Of a stretch of 7,500 bases of DNA, positions 1-7,500 are shown piece after piece (the stretch's first letter is position 1; each line of letters starts with the position of its first letter). Made by a program: the position numbers and the translations under genes. The notes below the pieces were generated by a model. The model saw nothing but the letters and a program-made list of their open reading frames with translations, was not told the DNA's origin and ran no database searches. This stretch comes from Bacillus thuringiensis (GTDB lineage Bacteria > Bacillota > Bacilli > Bacillales > Bacillaceae_G), in contig NZ_CP012099.1 of NCBI RefSeq assembly GCF_001182785.1, positions 1 to 7,500 of the forward strand, in the 5' to 3' direction.

Positions 1-27
1 GCTTTTTTTGTCGAAAACCCTATCTCA

Positions 28-77
28 TATACAAACGACGTTTTTAGGTTTTAAAATACGTTTCGTATAAATATACA
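28..77 (+). promoter_or_regulatory. Probable dnaA promoter region (weak match)
   Basis: The best sigma-A-like pair is TATACA at 28-33 (4 of 6 to TTGACA) and TAAAAT at 52-57 (5 of 6 to TATAAT) with an 18-bp spacer, which would start the transcript near 64 and leave a leader of about 85 nt. Other -10-like hexamers lie at 66-71 (TATAAA) and 72-77 (TATACA) but lack a decent -35. The segment is A/T-rich, so chance matches are likely. A promoter must exist upstream of dnaA, but which hexamers are used is inferred. No DnaA box with one or fewer mismatches is visible in 1-150, so any upstream origin boxes must lie left of the window. Confidence 0.3.
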
Positions 78-103
78 TTTTATATTTATTAGGTTGTACA
101 TTT

Positions 104-113
104 GTTGCGCAAC
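104..113. repeat. Perfect 10-bp palindrome in the dnaA leader
   Basis: GTTGCGCAAC is fully self-complementary and is the only G/C-rich stretch in an otherwise A/T-rich leader. The flanks add a further pairing: AGGTTG at 91-96 can pair with CAACCT at 110-115 in RNA. It lies 23 bp before the dnaA ribosome binding site, so it could be a protein operator or a leader hairpin. No function can be assigned from sequence alone. Confidence 0.35.
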
Positions 114-135
114 CTTATTCTTTTACCATCTTAGT

Positions 136-144
136 AAAGGAGGG
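136..144 (+). promoter_or_regulatory. Ribosome binding site of dnaA, fixes the TTG start
   Basis: AAAGGAGGG is a near-perfect Shine-Dalgarno sequence ending 6 nt before TTG at 151. It decides the start: the same frame stays open upstream to a TTG at 94, but that codon has no ribosome binding site, and the 19 extra residues it would add do not resemble any DnaA N terminus. Confidence 0.9.
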
Positions 145-150
145 ACACCT

Positions 151-1491
151 TTGGAAAATATCTCTGATTTATGGAATAGTGCCTTAAAAGAATTAGAAAA
201 AAAGGTAAGCAAACCTAGTTATGAAACATGGTTAAAATCAACAACGGCTCATAACTTGAAGAAAGACGTATTAACGATTACAGCTCCAAATGAATTTGCT
301 CGTGACTGGCTAGAATCTCATTACTCAGAACTAATTTCAGAAACACTATACGATTTAACAGGGGCAAAATTAGCAATCCGCTTTATTATTCCCCAAAGTC
401 AAGCTGAAGAGGACATTGATCTTCCTCCAGTTAAGCGGAATCCAGCACAAGATGATTCGGCTCATTTACCACAGAGCATGTTAAATCCAAAATATACATT
501 TGATACATTTGTTATTGGCTCTGGTAACCGTTTTGCCCATGCAGCTTCATTAGCTGTAGCCGAGGCGCCAGCTAAAGCGTATAATCCACTCTTTATTTAC
601 GGGGGAGTTGGGCTTGGAAAGACGCATTTAATGCACGCGATTGGTCATTATGTAATTGAACATAATCCAAATGCAAAAGTTGTATATTTATCATCAGAAA
701 AATTCACTAATGAATTTATTAACTCTATTCGTGATAATAAAGCTGTTGATTTTCGTAATAAATATCGCAACGTAGATGTTTTACTGATAGATGATATTCA
801 ATTTCTTGCTGGAAAAGAACAAACTCAGGAAGAGTTTTTCCATACATTTAATGCATTACACGAAGAAAGTAAACAAATTGTAATTTCTAGTGATCGACCA
901 CCAAAAGAAATTCCAACCTTAGAAGATCGTCTTCGTTCTCGCTTTGAATGGGGACTTATTACAGATATTACGCCGCCAGATTTAGAGACACGAATTGCAA
1001 TTTTACGCAAAAAAGCAAAAGCTGAAGGACTTGATATACCAAATGAAGTTATGCTTTATATCGCAAATCAAATTGATTCAAATATTCGTGAATTAGAAGG
1101 TGCACTTATCCGAGTTGTAGCTTATTCATCTTTAATTAATAAAGATATTAATGCTGATTTAGCAGCTGAAGCACTTAAAGATATTATTCCAAATTCTAAG
1201 CCGAAAATTATCTCTATTTATGATATTCAAAAAGCTGTCGGAGACGTTTATCAAGTGAAATTAGAAGATTTTAAAGCGAAAAAACGTACAAAATCAGTTG
1301 CGTTTCCTCGCCAAATTGCAATGTATTTATCACGCGAACTTACGGATTCCTCTTTACCAAAAATAGGTGAAGAATTTGGTGGACGTGATCATACAACAGT
1401 TATCCATGCCCATGAAAAAATTTCTAAACTACTAAAAACCGATACACAATTACAAAAGCAAGTTGAAGAAATTAATGGTATTTTAAAGTAG
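151..1491 (+). CDS. dnaA: Chromosomal replication initiator protein DnaA
   Basis: DnaA is the AAA+ ATPase that binds DnaA boxes, assembles an ATP-dependent filament and melts oriC; it also acts as a transcription factor and commonly represses its own gene. The 446-residue product has the family length and all four domains. Domain I (about 1-80) opens [12 protein letters not shown]; a short variable domain II linker follows (about 81-110). The AAA+ core carries Walker [10 protein letters not shown] (151-159), Walker B LLIDD (211-215), sensor I VISSD (244-248), an arginine-finger region around R264 and sensor II R313 in NIRELEGAL. Domain IV has the box-recognition helix [11 protein letters not shown] (413-423). 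The start is TTG, chosen from the AAAGGAGGG site and B. subtilis homology. Two TAG stops follow in a row. The gene sits directly left of the DnaA boxes and the unwinding element it acts on. No motif is damaged. Confidence 0.99.
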   Translation: MENISDLWNSALKELEKKVSKPSYETWLKSTTAHNLKKDVLTITAPNEFARDWLESHYSELISETLYDLTGAKLAIRFIIPQSQAEEDIDLPPVKRNPAQDDSAHLPQSMLNPKYTFDTFVIGSGNRFAHAASLAVAEAPAKAYNPLFIYGGVGLGKTHLMHAIGHYVIEHNPNAKVVYLSSEKFTNEFINSIRDNKAVDFRNKYRNVDVLLIDDIQFLAGKEQTQEEFFHTFNALHEESKQIVISSDRPPKEIPTLEDRLRSRFEWGLITDITPPDLETRIAILRKKAKAEGLDIPNEVMLYIANQIDSNIRELEGALIRVVAYSSLINKDINADLAAEALKDIIPNSKPKIISIYDIQKAVGDVYQVKLEDFKAKKRTKSVAFPRQIAMYLSRELTDSSLPKIGEEFGGRDHTTVIHAHEKISKLLKTDTQLQKQVEEINGILK

Positions 1492-1502
1492 TAGCTGAAT
1501 AG

Positions 1503-1511
1503 TGTGAATAA
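1503..1511 (-). other. DnaA box, reverse orientation
   Basis: TGTGAATAA on the + strand reads TTATTCACA on the - strand. It has one mismatch to TTATCCACA and fits the relaxed consensus TTATNCACA exactly. It lies only 11 bp past the dnaA stop codon and is the only box in this gap pointing away from the unwinding element. Confidence 0.75.
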
Positions 1512-1522
1512 CTTACCTTGTT

Positions 1523-1531
1523 TTACGCACA
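1523..1531 (+). other. Possible weak DnaA box
   Basis: TTACGCACA has two mismatches to TTATCCACA (one to TTATNCACA). It starts 11 bp before the next box, about one helical turn, and in the same orientation. That phasing favours a real low-affinity site, but the match alone would not. Confidence 0.35.
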
Positions 1532-1560
1532 GTCTATCCACATGTAGATAGACTGTTTTT
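1529..1560 (+). terminator. Hairpin terminator of dnaA, overlapping a DnaA box
   Basis: ACAGTCTATC (1529-1538) pairs perfectly over 10 bp with GATAGACTGT (1547-1556) across an 8-nt loop, and the stem runs straight into TTTTT (1556-1560). This is the form of an intrinsic terminator, though only 4 of the 10 pairs are G-C, so read-through into dnaN is plausible. The left arm and loop contain a DnaA box, so the same bases may serve both transcription termination and origin binding. Confidence 0.65.
1534..1542 (+). other. DnaA box, forward, inside the dnaA terminator
   Basis: CTATCCACA differs from TTATCCACA only in the first base. It lies within the left arm and loop of the terminator hairpin, in the same orientation as the two boxes next to the trios and 43 bp (start to start) before the first of them. 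Confidence 0.65.
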
Positions 1561-1576
1561 ACATCCTTCAAAGGGG

Positions 1577-1585
1577 TTATCCACA
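1577..1585 (+). other. DnaA box, perfect consensus
   Basis: TTATCCACA is an exact match to the consensus and the only perfect box in the window. With the next box it forms the exact tandem TATCCACA-TATCCACA (1578-1593). By position it corresponds to the first of the two B. subtilis boxes that dock DnaA beside the trios. Confidence 0.93.
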
Positions 1586-1593
1586 TATCCACA
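1585..1593 (+). other. DnaA box adjoining the trios
   Basis: ATATCCACA has one mismatch (first base) to the consensus and shares base 1585 with the preceding box, a start-to-start distance of 8 bp. It is followed by AGCC and then by the trios. This is the arrangement required for loading the DnaA filament from duplex boxes onto the melting strand. Confidence 0.85.
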
Positions 1594-1597
1594 AGCC

Positions 1598-1615
1598 CTA
1601 TTACTATTACTACTA
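1598..1615. other. DnaA-trio array, six perfect trios
   Basis: The + strand reads CTA TTA CTA TTA CTA CTA. The complementary strand read 3' to 5' is therefore GAT AAT GAT AAT GAT GAT, six consecutive matches to the trio consensus 3'-[G/A]AT-5'. The next triplet (TTT, complement AAA) breaks the pattern. In B. subtilis DnaA contacts such trios on single-stranded DNA during origin opening; here that role is inferred from sequence and position. Confidence 0.92.
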
Positions 1616-1649
1616 TTTTTTATCTTTATTAATTAAATAAAATCTTATA
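1614..1649. other. A/T-rich DNA unwinding element
   Basis: Only two of these 36 bases are C and none is G, the most A/T-rich stretch of the gap. It includes the palindrome TTAATTAA at 1629-1636. It directly follows the trios and stops just before the dnaN ribosome binding site, the expected place for initial strand separation and helicase loading. Confidence 0.85.
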
Positions 1650-1655
1650 CTTACC

Positions 1656-1660
1656 GGAGG
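1656..1660 (+). promoter_or_regulatory. Ribosome binding site of dnaN
   Basis: GGAGG, in the context CCGGAGG, ends 9 nt before the ATG at 1670. It is a strong site and supports that start. Confidence 0.9.
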
Positions 1661-1669
1661 TTTTTCTTT

Positions 1670-2815
1670 ATGCGTTTTACAATACAAAAAGACTATCTTG
1701 TAAGAGGTGTACAAGATGTAATGAAGGCCGTTTCTTCTCGTACAACAATCCCCATCCTTACAGGAATTAAAGTTGTAGCTACTGAAGAAGGGGTTACATT
1801 AACAGGAAGCGATGCTGATATTTCTATTGAATCGTTTATTCCAGTCGAAGAAGATGGAAAAGAAATTGTAGAAATAGCTCAATCAGGAAGCATTGTTTTA
1901 CAAGCAAAATATTTTAGTGAGATTGTAAAAAAACTACCTAGAGATACTGTCGAAATTTCTGTGGAAAATCATTTTATGACAAAAATAAAATCTGGAAAAT
2001 CAGAGTTTAACTTAAATGGTTTAGATTCTGCAGAATATCCGTTATTACCACAGATTGAAGAACATCATGTATTTAAGATACCAACAGATTTACTTAAGCA
2101 TATGATCAGACAAACTGTATTTGCAGTTTCTACTTCTGAAACAAGACCGATCTTGACAGGTGTAAACTGGAAGGTATATAACAGCGAGTTAACTTGTATT
2201 GCAACAGATAGTCATAGACTGGCACTTCGAAAAGCAAAAATCGAAGGACATAATATTGCAGATGAATTTCAAGCTAATGTTGTTATCCCAGGTAAGAGCT
2301 TAAATGAATTAAGTAAGATTCTAGATGAGTCTGAAGAAATGGTGGATATTGTTATTACGGAGTATCAAGTATTATTCCGTACAAAGCATTTATTATTCTT
2401 CTCAAGATTGTTAGAAGGAAATTATCCAGATACGACACGTTTAATTCCAGCAGAGAGTAAAACGGATATTTTTGTGAATACAAAAGAATTCCTACAAGCA
2501 ATTGATCGTGCTTCACTATTAGCGAGAGATGGCCGCAATAACGTTGTCAAATTATCAACTTTAGAGCAAGAAATGCTAGAGATTTCTTCGAATTCACCAG
2601 AAATCGGAAAAGTTGTCGAAGAAGTACAATGTGAAAAAGTAGATGGAGAAGAGTTAAAAATATCTTTTAGTGCAAAATATATGATGGATGCATTGAAAGC
2701 TTTGGATAGTACAGAGATTAAAGTTAGTTTTACTGGGGCGATGAGACCGTTCTTAATTCGTACAGTAAATGATGATTCAATTATTCAATTAATTTTACCG
2801 GTTCGTACTTACTAG
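1670..2815 (+). CDS. dnaN: DNA polymerase III beta subunit (sliding clamp)
   Basis: DnaN is the ring-shaped homodimeric clamp that holds the replicative polymerases on DNA and provides the docking pocket for many replication and repair proteins. The 381 residues cover the usual three clamp domains (roughly 1-125, 126-255, 256-381), three residues longer than the B. subtilis clamp as I recall it. Recognisable family stretches are AVSSRTTIPILTGIK near 20-34, FNLNGLDSAEYPLLPQIEEH in domain 1, SETRPILTGVNWK and TDSHRLALRKAKI in domain 2, and the C-terminal FTGAMRPFLIR with the end LILPVRTY. The ATG follows a strong GGAGG. The gene lies just right of the unwinding element. Transcription probably comes from the dnaA promoter through the weak terminator at 1529-1560; I see no convincing separate promoter. 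A clear terminator follows it. Confidence 0.99.
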   Translation: MRFTIQKDYLVRGVQDVMKAVSSRTTIPILTGIKVVATEEGVTLTGSDADISIESFIPVEEDGKEIVEIAQSGSIVLQAKYFSEIVKKLPRDTVEISVENHFMTKIKSGKSEFNLNGLDSAEYPLLPQIEEHHVFKIPTDLLKHMIRQTVFAVSTSETRPILTGVNWKVYNSELTCIATDSHRLALRKAKIEGHNIADEFQANVVIPGKSLNELSKILDESEEMVDIVITEYQVLFRTKHLLFFSRLLEGNYPDTTRLIPAESKTDIFVNTKEFLQAIDRASLLARDGRNNVVKLSTLEQEMLEISSNSPEIGKVVEEVQCEKVDGEELKISFSAKYMMDALKALDSTEIKVSFTGAMRPFLIRTVNDDSIIQLILPVRTY

Positions 2816-2821
2816 GTAAGG

Positions 2822-2869
2822 AATAAGGGTTGCTAGTTTAAAGATGCTAGTGGCCCTTATTTGATTTTT
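2822..2869 (+). terminator. Intrinsic terminator after dnaN
   Basis: AATAAGGG (2822-2829) pairs with CCCTTATT (2854-2861). After three G·T wobble positions, CTAG (2833-2836) pairs with CTAG (2847-2850), giving a stem of up to 15 pairs around a 10-nt loop. A T-rich tail (TTTGATTTTT, ending 2869) follows. The hairpin starts 7 bp after the dnaN stop codon and probably ends the dnaA-dnaN unit. Confidence 0.85.
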
Positions 2870-2878
2870 GGGTATTAC

Positions 2879-2907
2879 TTTCCTAATGTTAGTTTATTTA
2901 GTACAAT
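2879..2907 (+). promoter_or_regulatory. Possible promoter of the yaaA-recF-gyrB-gyrA unit
   Basis: TACAAT at 2902-2907 matches 5 of 6 bases of the -10 consensus. With a 17-bp spacer the -35 would be TTTCCT at 2879-2884 (3 of 6), which is weak. Its position between the dnaN terminator and yaaA is where a promoter is needed. The transcript would start near 2914, just before an inverted repeat at 2919-2933. Confidence 0.4.
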
Positions 2908-2918
2908 GAAAGAATGAA

Positions 2919-2933
2919 CACTTTCAGAAAGTG
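2919..2933. repeat. Inverted repeat over the yaaA ribosome binding site
   Basis: CACTTTC-A-GAAAGTG is a perfect 7-bp inverted repeat with a 1-nt centre. It overlaps the probable start of the yaaA transcript leader and the likely Shine-Dalgarno bases (AGAAAGTGAG, 2926-2935). As DNA it looks like a compact operator. As RNA, CACTT and AAGTG could pair around a 5-nt loop and hide part of the ribosome binding site. Its function is unknown. Confidence 0.5.
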
Positions 2934-2942
2934 AGCGATTTT

Positions 2943-3155
2943 ATGAAACATATTAAAATTTCAACAGAGTATATTACACTAGGACAATTTTTAAAGTTAG
3001 CTGATGTAATTGATACAGGTGGCGCTGTAAAATGGTTTTTACAAGAATATGAAGTGTACGTGAACAACGAACTTGAAAATAGAAGAGGTCGCAAACTATA
3101 TGCGAATGATGTTATTGAAATTCCAGGAAGCGGAACTTTCCAAGTTCAGGCATAA
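2943..3155 (+). CDS. yaaA: S4-domain RNA-binding protein YaaA (RlbA)
   Basis: This small protein of 70 residues is almost entirely one S4 RNA-binding domain, the fold shared with ribosomal protein S4 and some RNA-modifying enzymes. The pattern ITLGQFLKLADVIDTGGAVKW followed by VYVNNELENRRGRKL and DVIEIPGSG matches B. subtilis YaaA (RlbA) closely. The family lies between dnaN and recF in many Firmicutes and has been linked to ribosome assembly; its exact RNA target is not evident here. I chose ATG at 2943. An in-frame GTG at 2931 would add four residues but has no ribosome binding site and lies inside the inverted repeat. AGAAAGTGAG (2926-2935) is a modest site at 7 nt spacing. recF begins 12 bp after the stop, so the two are co-transcribed. 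Confidence 0.93.
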   Translation: MKHIKISTEYITLGQFLKLADVIDTGGAVKWFLQEYEVYVNNELENRRGRKLYANDVIEIPGSGTFQVQA

Positions 3156-3163
3156 AGGGGGAG
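3154..3163 (+). promoter_or_regulatory. Ribosome binding site of recF, overlapping the yaaA stop
   Basis: AAAGGGGGAG begins inside the yaaA TAA codon and ends 4 nt before the TTG at 3168. It supports the TTG start and suggests that yaaA and recF translation are coupled. Confidence 0.8.
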
Positions 3164-3167
3164 CCCT

Positions 3168-4295
3168 TTGTTTATTTCAGAAATACAATTAAAAAACTAT
3201 CGCAATTATGAAAAATTAGAGCTTTCCTTTGAAGATAAGGTAAATGTAATTATCGGCGAAAATGCACAAGGGAAAACAAACTTGATGGAAGCTATTTATG
3301 TTTTAGCGATGGCGAAATCTCATAGAACCTCTAATGATCGCGAACTTATCCGTTGGGATGAAGATTTTGGTCAAATTAAAGGGAAATTACAAAAAAGAAA
3401 CAGTTCTTTGTCTTTGGAATTAAATATTTCGAAAAAAGGTAAAAAGGCAAAATTAAATCAACTTGAACAACAAAAGTTAAGCCAGTACATTGGCGTGATG
3501 AACGTTGTCATGTTTGCCCCAGAAGATTTAAATCTTGTAAAAGGAAGCCCTCAAGTAAGAAGACGCTTTTTAGATATGGAATTAGGACAAATAGCTCCTG
3601 TGTATTTGTATGAATTAAGTCAATATCAAAAGGTGCTCACGCAACGAAATCACTTGTTGAAAAAGATGCAAGGGAATAGTAAGAATGAGGAAACGATGTT
3701 GGATGTATTTACACTTCAACTAATTGAGCATGGTGCAAAAATACTACAAAAACGTTTTGAATTTTTGCATTTGCTACAGGAATGGGCAGCTCCAATTCAT
3801 CGCGGTATAAGCCGTGGATTAGAAGAGTTAGAAATTGTCTATAAACCAAGTGTAGATGTATCAGAATCAATGGATTTGTCGAAAATAAAAGAAGTATACT
3901 ATGAAAGTTTTCAATCTGTGAAACAACGTGAGATTTTCCGTGGTACGACTTTAATTGGTCCTCATCGTGATGATTTACAATTCTTCGTTAATAGTAAAAA
4001 TGTTCAAGTCTTTGGTTCGCAAGGACAACAACGAACGACCGCACTATCCCTAAAATTAGCTGAAATTGAATTAATTTATTCAGAGGTTAAAGAATATCCA
4101 ATCCTTTTGCTGGATGATGTTTTATCAGAATTAGACGATTATCGTCAATCACATCTGTTAAATACAATTCAAGGAAAGGTGCAAACATTTGTTACAACGA
4201 CGAGTGTCGACGGAATTGAACACGAAACATTAAAAGATGCGAAAACAATTCATGTAACGAACGGCACGGTAGATTGTGAAATAGATAGGGCATAA
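3168..4295 (+). CDS. recF: DNA replication and repair protein RecF
   Basis: RecF is an SMC-like ATPase that works with RecO and RecR to load RecA onto gapped DNA and at stalled forks. The 375-residue product is about five residues longer than the B. subtilis protein at its C terminus and otherwise aligns throughout. The N terminus [14 protein letters not shown] is typical. Walker A is GENAQGKTN (30-38), the ABC-type signature region is FGSQGQQRT (282-290) and Walker B with the D-loop is [12 protein letters not shown] (312-323). The stretch [17 protein letters not shown] (125-141) is also strongly conserved. The start is TTG, supported by the ribosome binding site overlapping the yaaA stop and by homology. 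No terminator separates it from gyrB 33 bp on. All ATPase motifs are intact. Confidence 0.98.
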   Translation: MFISEIQLKNYRNYEKLELSFEDKVNVIIGENAQGKTNLMEAIYVLAMAKSHRTSNDRELIRWDEDFGQIKGKLQKRNSSLSLELNISKKGKKAKLNQLEQQKLSQYIGVMNVVMFAPEDLNLVKGSPQVRRRFLDMELGQIAPVYLYELSQYQKVLTQRNHLLKKMQGNSKNEETMLDVFTLQLIEHGAKILQKRFEFLHLLQEWAAPIHRGISRGLEELEIVYKPSVDVSESMDLSKIKEVYYESFQSVKQREIFRGTTLIGPHRDDLQFFVNSKNVQVFGSQGQQRTTALSLKLAEIELIYSEVKEYPILLLDDVLSELDDYRQSHLLNTIQGKVQTFVTTTSVDGIEHETLKDAKTIHVTNGTVDCEIDRA

Positions 4296-4314
4296 ACCCC
4301 TGTTTAAATGGAAA

Positions 4315-6257
<1,943 letters not shown>

Positions 6258-6266
6258 ATGAGTAAT

Positions 6267-6294
6267 GACAGGAATCTAAGTATTCCTGTCTTCT
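6267..6294 (+). terminator. Hairpin between gyrB and gyrA, weak terminator or processing site
   Basis: GACAGGAAT (6267-6275) pairs perfectly over 9 bp with ATTCCTGTC (6282-6290) around a 6-nt loop, followed by TTCT. The stem is solid but the T-tract is short and broken, so full termination is doubtful. It could attenuate gyrA, protect the gyrB 3' end or be a processing site. No good promoter is visible between it and gyrA, so gyrA probably depends at least partly on read-through. Confidence 0.5.
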
Positions 6295-6330
6295 ACATAT
6301 AAATCAATGTATGTGTAACGGAAACGTAAG

Positions 6331-6338
6331 AGGAGGTG
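6331..6338 (+). promoter_or_regulatory. Ribosome binding site of gyrA
   Basis: AGGAGGTG is a perfect Shine-Dalgarno sequence ending 7 nt before ATG at 6346. A TTG directly before that ATG (6343) is in frame but is a poorer start codon, and homologues begin MSDNQQQ or similar. Confidence 0.9.
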
Positions 6339-6345
6339 CTCGTTG

Positions 6346-7500
6346 ATGTCAGACAATCAACAACAAGCACGAATTCGAGAAATTAATATTAGTCATGAAA
6401 TGCGTACCTCATTTTTAGATTACGCAATGAGTGTTATCGTATCTCGTGCATTACCAGATGTTCGTGATGGATTAAAACCTGTGCATCGTAGGGTTTTATA
6501 TGCGATGAATGATTTAGGAATTACAGCTGATAAAGCGTATAAGAAATCAGCACGTATTGTCGGTGAAGTAATTGGTAAGTATCACCCTCATGGTGATTCA
6601 GCCGTTTATGAAACAATGGTACGTATGGCGCAAGATTTCAGTCAACGTTATATGCTTGTAGATGGGCATGGTAACTTCGGTTCTGTAGATGGAGATTCAG
6701 CAGCGGCAATGCGTTATACAGAGGCAAGAATGTCTAAGATTTCTATGGAATTAATACGTGATATTTCAAAAAATACAATTGATTATCAAGATAACTACGA
6801 TGGTTCGGAAAGAGAGCCGATTGTATTACCAGCGCGTTTCCCTAATTTATTAGTAAACGGTACGACAGGTATTGCAGTTGGTATGGCAACGAACATTCCG
6901 CCGCATCAACTTGGCGAAGTAATTGATGGTGTGTTGGCATTAAGCCATAACCCGGATATCACTATCGCGGAATTAATGGAATATATTCCTGGGCCAGACT
7001 TCCCGACATCAGGTTTAATCTTAGGGCGAAGTGGCATCCGTAGAGCTTATGAAACAGGACGAGGTTCTATTATGCTTCGTGCCAAAGTTGAAATTGAAGA
7101 GAAATCAAATGGTAAACAATCTATTATCGTAACGGAACTGCCTTATCAAGTTAATAAGGCACGATTAATTGAAAAAATCGCAGAATTAGTTCGCGATAAG
7201 AAAATTGAAGGCATTACAGATTTACGTGATGAATCAGACCGAAATGGTATGCGTATTGTCATGGAAGTACGTCGTGATGCCAATGCAAACGTACTATTAA
7301 ACAATCTATATAAACATACAGCACTTCAAACAAGTTTCGGTATTAATATGTTGTCTCTTGTAAATGGAGAACCTCAAGTACTAAATTTAAAACAAAACTT
7401 ATATCATTATTTGGAGCATCAGAAGGTAGTAATTCGTAGGCGTACTGCTTATGAATTAGAAAAAGCAGAGGCACGTGCTCATATTTTAGAAGGATTACGA
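6346..7500 (+). CDS. gyrA: DNA gyrase subunit A, N-terminal part (cut by window edge)
   Basis: GyrA is the DNA breakage-reunion subunit of gyrase. The window holds 385 codons without a stop; family members are a little over 800 residues, so slightly under half is present. The winged-helix region has the active-site R123-Y124 pair in [11 protein letters not shown]124 forms the covalent bond with DNA. The quinolone-determining segment [12 protein letters not shown] (78-89) has S85 and E89, the susceptible residues in the B. cereus group numbering. The tower region includes [20 protein letters not shown], and the last part, from [20 protein letters not shown], enters the long coiled-coil arm. 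The C-terminal DNA-wrapping domain is outside the window. It lies 88 bp after gyrB behind a hairpin and has its own very strong ribosome binding site. No defect is visible. Confidence 0.99.
   Translation, partial: MSDNQQQARIREINISHEMRTSFLDYAMSVIVSRALPDVRDGLKPVHRRVLYAMNDLGITADKAYKKSARIVGEVIGKYHPHGDSAVYETMVRMAQDFSQRYMLVDGHGNFGSVDGDSAAAMRYTEARMSKISMELIRDISKNTIDYQDNYDGSEREPIVLPARFPNLLVNGTTGIAVGMATNIPPHQLGEVIDGVLALSHNPDITIAELMEYIPGPDFPTSGLILGRSGIRRAYETGRGSIMLRAKVEIEEKSNGKQSIIVTELPYQVNKARLIEKIAELVRDKKIEGITDLRDESDRNGMRIVMEVRRDANANVLLNNLYKHTALQTSFGINMLSLVNGEPQVLNLKQNLYHYLEHQKVVIRRRTAYELEKAEARAHILEGLR

Larger units (their letters stand above)
1492..1655. other. oriC: Replication origin oriC, unwinding half (dnaA–dnaN intergenic)
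   Basis: This gap holds the whole set of parts known for a Bacillus basal unwinding region. It has a reverse DnaA box (1503-1511), a weak and a good forward box (1523-1531, 1534-1542), two tandem boxes (1577-1593), a short AGCC spacer, a run of DnaA-trios (1598-1615) and an A/T-rich tract (1614-1649). All of this is visible directly; the role of the trios in loading DnaA onto single strands is known from B. subtilis. Bacillus origins are bipartite, and the other box cluster upstream of dnaA is not in the window. Melting is expected to begin at the trios and proceed toward dnaN. Confidence 0.95.

Noticed and set aside
94..150. Upstream in-frame extension of dnaA to a TTG at 94
   Set aside because: It has no ribosome binding site, the 19 added residues do not resemble DnaA, and a strong AAAGGAGGG site sits directly before TTG 151.
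825..1010. Antisense open frame inside dnaA
   Set aside because: It lies wholly within the conserved AAA+ coding region, shows no recognisable protein and is explained as a shadow of dnaA.
1400..1408. DnaA-box-like TTATCCATG in dnaA
   Set aside because: It has two mismatches at the critical 3' end, lies inside codons for the conserved TVIHAH motif and is outside the origin cluster.
1389..1592. Antisense open frame across the end of dnaA and oriC
   Set aside because: It would run through the DnaA boxes and terminator, has no family resemblance and overlaps the conserved DnaA DNA-binding helix.
1646..1651. TATACT as a possible -10 for a dnaN promoter
   Set aside because: Transcription would start at the ribosome binding site, and no -35 hexamer lies at the right distance.
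6258..6302. 14-codon open frame beginning with ATG directly after the gyrB stop
   Set aside because: It has no ribosome binding site and its codons form the gyrB-gyrA hairpin; the TAAATG junction could allow re-initiation but nothing else supports it.
6298..6303. TATAAA as a possible -10 of a gyrA promoter
   Set aside because: The -35 position falls on the hairpin loop (TCTAAG), which does not resemble TTGACA.

Overview
The window is a chromosomal replication-origin region from a low-GC Firmicute. It is almost certainly a member of the Bacillus cereus group. The order dnaA – oriC – dnaN – yaaA/rlbA (S4 domain) – recF – gyrB – gyrA is the classic Bacillus origin layout. The DnaA, RecF, GyrB and GyrA proteins read as close relatives of the B. 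subtilis proteins, with B. cereus-group features such as the [13 protein letters not shown] GyrB N terminus and GyrA quinolone positions S85/E89. Species within the group cannot be settled by eye.

Layout: 1-150 is the dnaA leader, with a weak promoter, several short inverted repeats and a strong ribosome binding site. dnaA (151-1491, TTG start) encodes the initiator. The 178-bp gap 1492-1669 is the unwinding part of oriC. From left to right it holds a reverse DnaA box, one weak and one good forward DnaA box, a hairpin terminator, two tandem DnaA boxes, a short G/C-containing spacer, six consecutive perfect DnaA-trios and an A/T-rich unwinding stretch that runs into the dnaN ribosome binding site. 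dnaN (1670-2815) encodes the sliding clamp and is followed by a clear hairpin terminator. A probable new promoter then serves yaaA/rlbA (2943-3155), recF (3168-4295), gyrB (4329-6257) and gyrA (6346 to beyond the right edge), all closely spaced and on the + strand.

Together these genes open the origin (DnaA), tether the replicative polymerase (DnaN), repair gaps behind or at stalled forks (RecF) and relieve positive supercoils ahead of the fork (GyrA2B2). All six genes point rightward, away from the unwinding site, so on this replichore they are co-directional with the fork.

Nothing in the window looks like a mobile element, CRISPR array, tRNA, rRNA or laterally acquired cargo, and I see no undescribed system. 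The points worth a second look are regulatory: a DnaA box built into the dnaA terminator, an exact 8-bp tandem arrangement of the two boxes next to the trios, an inverted repeat covering the yaaA ribosome binding site, and inverted repeats in the dnaA leader.
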